This document shows, piece after piece, positions 63,282 through 64,000 of a stretch of 64,000 bases of DNA. The stretch is taken from assembly GCA_026874595.1 (NCBI GenBank), contig CM049320.1, positions 51,038,714-51,102,713 of the forward strand, written 5' to 3'. The notes beneath the pieces are model-generated. The model was not told the origin of the DNA and did no database searches. It worked only from the letters and a program-made list of their open reading frames with translations. A program made the position numbers and the translations under genes. This DNA comes from Sipunculus nudus (taxonomy: Eukaryota > Annelida > Sipuncula > Golfingiida > Sipunculidae). Position 1 is the stretch's first letter; each line of letters opens with the position of its first letter.

Positions 63282-63779
63282 TGTAGCTGCTTATTTATTC
63301 TGGGAGGAAATTGGGCTTGGGCAACATGCACTCGCACAATTTAAAGAGATAAAATAACACTTTTTACTGGAATAAAATTTAGAGCCTAAACCTTCAAAAT
63401 ATCAGGACTGCATATTATCATCTAGACTTAAATGAAACAGAAAGATACTTACCAGACTAGATAAAAGGACCGCTCTTTGGTAGTGGGTGGCTCTTCACCT
63501 GGGTAGCCGACATTGTCGTAAAACAACCCCAAGGTGAAAAAGAAGCCATATACCCTCTGCCTGCCACAGAGGGCAGGCACAGGGGTCCACTGCTCGATGA
63601 TCCAAGAGAGACCGGAATCGCCAGGGCCAGGGGGGTTTTATCCCAGAGGGGCAGAGGGCAAAATCCCTAGCTGCCTGTAATTGGCTATGGGGCATCTCTG
63701 TATTCACTGTCAATCGGCGTTTATGCCCCAGCCCCTGCATTACCAACTGAGGTCCAGGTCAAAGGGCAAGAATGTTACA
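63282..63779 (-). repeat. 5' LTR of the LARD-like element
   Basis: Direct copy of 57363-57860. Being upstream on the minus strand, it would supply the promoter of the element. Confidence 0.87.
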
Positions 63780-64000
63780 ACTCGAATATATATCTCTGGA
63801 AGATATGTCAGCTATCAGCAAATATCTTGTGTCCATGGTCGTTTTGGGCTTTTGGTGGTCTGAGGCAGATGTTAGTAGCTCCATCAAAAGTCATACATCA
63901 AATATAGAACGTCACCCCTGAACATAGAGACAATCGGACCAGACAATTGAGATCTCTAGAGGCTGATTAACACGATACAGTCGAGCATGCGACGAAGAAA

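Larger units (their letters stand above)
57363..63779 (-). mobile_element. Complete non-coding LTR element (LARD-like), 6.4 kb
   Basis: Seen: two 498-bp direct LTRs (57363-57860 and 63282-63779) begin TGTAGC and end GTTACA as read on the plus strand, with ACTC duplicated at 57359-57362 and 63780-63783. On the minus strand the right LTR is followed after 2 nt by TGGCGAGCATGTC (63279-63267), a plausible tRNA primer-binding site, and the left LTR is preceded by the polypurine run AGGGGGAAGAA (57871-57861). Orientation is therefore minus. The LTRs differ by about 7 substitutions and 2 single-base indels (about 98% identity), so insertion was fairly recent. The 5.4-kb interior shows no open frame above about 100 codons and no gag, protease or RT motif. 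This fits a large retrotransposon derivative moved by a partner element. A heavily decayed autonomous element is less likely, given the intact ends. Confidence 0.87.
43105..64000. repeat. Segmental duplication unit 2 (continues past the window end)
   Basis: Same order of segments as unit 1, but expanded by insertions at about 50.6-53.2 kb, 53,311-54,144, about 54.63-57.36 kb and the LARD at 57,363-63,779. It carries the lectin gene. Confidence 0.8.

Noticed and set aside
1-64000. CRISPR array, operon-like gene clusters, rRNA genes
   Set aside because: No regularly spaced short repeats with unique spacers, no tightly packed same-strand genes and no rRNA signatures. The window is eukaryotic in character.

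Overview
The window looks like AT-rich nuclear DNA from a marine invertebrate, most likely a mollusc and perhaps a bivalve. That is an inference. It rests on spliced coding sequence, a dense mix of old LINE and LTR remnants and miniature transposons, many (AT)n tracts and poly-G/poly-C runs, diverged low-copy repeats of the kind common in bivalve genomes (TGACCT-rich, and with GACGGACG-type tails), and a PAN plus C-type-lectin gene. No bacterial-style gene organisation, tRNA gene, rRNA gene or CRISPR array was seen. Almost all open frames of 60-137 codons look like chance frames.

Region 1-28 kb holds no convincing host gene. It contains tRNA-derived SINE pieces (0.45 and 1.1 kb), the wreck of an L1-type LINE (3.2-5.5 kb, plus strand), several families of 120-320 bp local repeats (2.1, 7.2, 8.1-8.9, 12-13.2, 17.2-17.6, 24.5-25.1, 26.3-26.9 kb), dispersed TGACC-rich repeats and a 350-bp Harbinger-like MITE (15.9 kb).

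Region 28-37 kb holds a broken Ty3/gypsy element (29.1-31.75 kb). An LTR-like arm lies on its left (28.6-29.1 kb), and a diverged copy of that arm lies in inverted orientation at 34.74-35.16 kb. A CpG-rich patch lies between them (32.8-33.3 kb). A near-identical 536-bp tandem duplication follows (35,159-36,230).

Region 37.3-64 kb is an old tandem segmental duplication. Unit 1 (about 37.3-43.05 kb) and unit 2 (about 43.1 kb to past the window end) are collinear through at least six matching segments. Unit 2 carries the one well-supported gene, a four-exon minus-strand gene (47,290-49,260). It encodes a 247-residue secreted protein with a signal peptide, a PAN/apple-like domain and a C-type lectin domain. 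Unit 1 keeps the sequence just upstream of that gene but has lost the coding exons, and a pogo-like MITE (40,155-41,204) has landed in its copy of the promoter tract. Unit 2 has grown by insertions, including an 834-bp insert and a complete 6.4-kb LTR element with no large open frame (57,363-63,779, minus strand, 4-bp target duplication, primer-binding site and polypurine tract visible). The last 220 bp return to the duplicated unit, which predicts a third unit just beyond the window.

Few genes act together here. The lectin is probably a single secreted recognition protein within a gene family that expands and decays through tandem duplication and transposon insertion.
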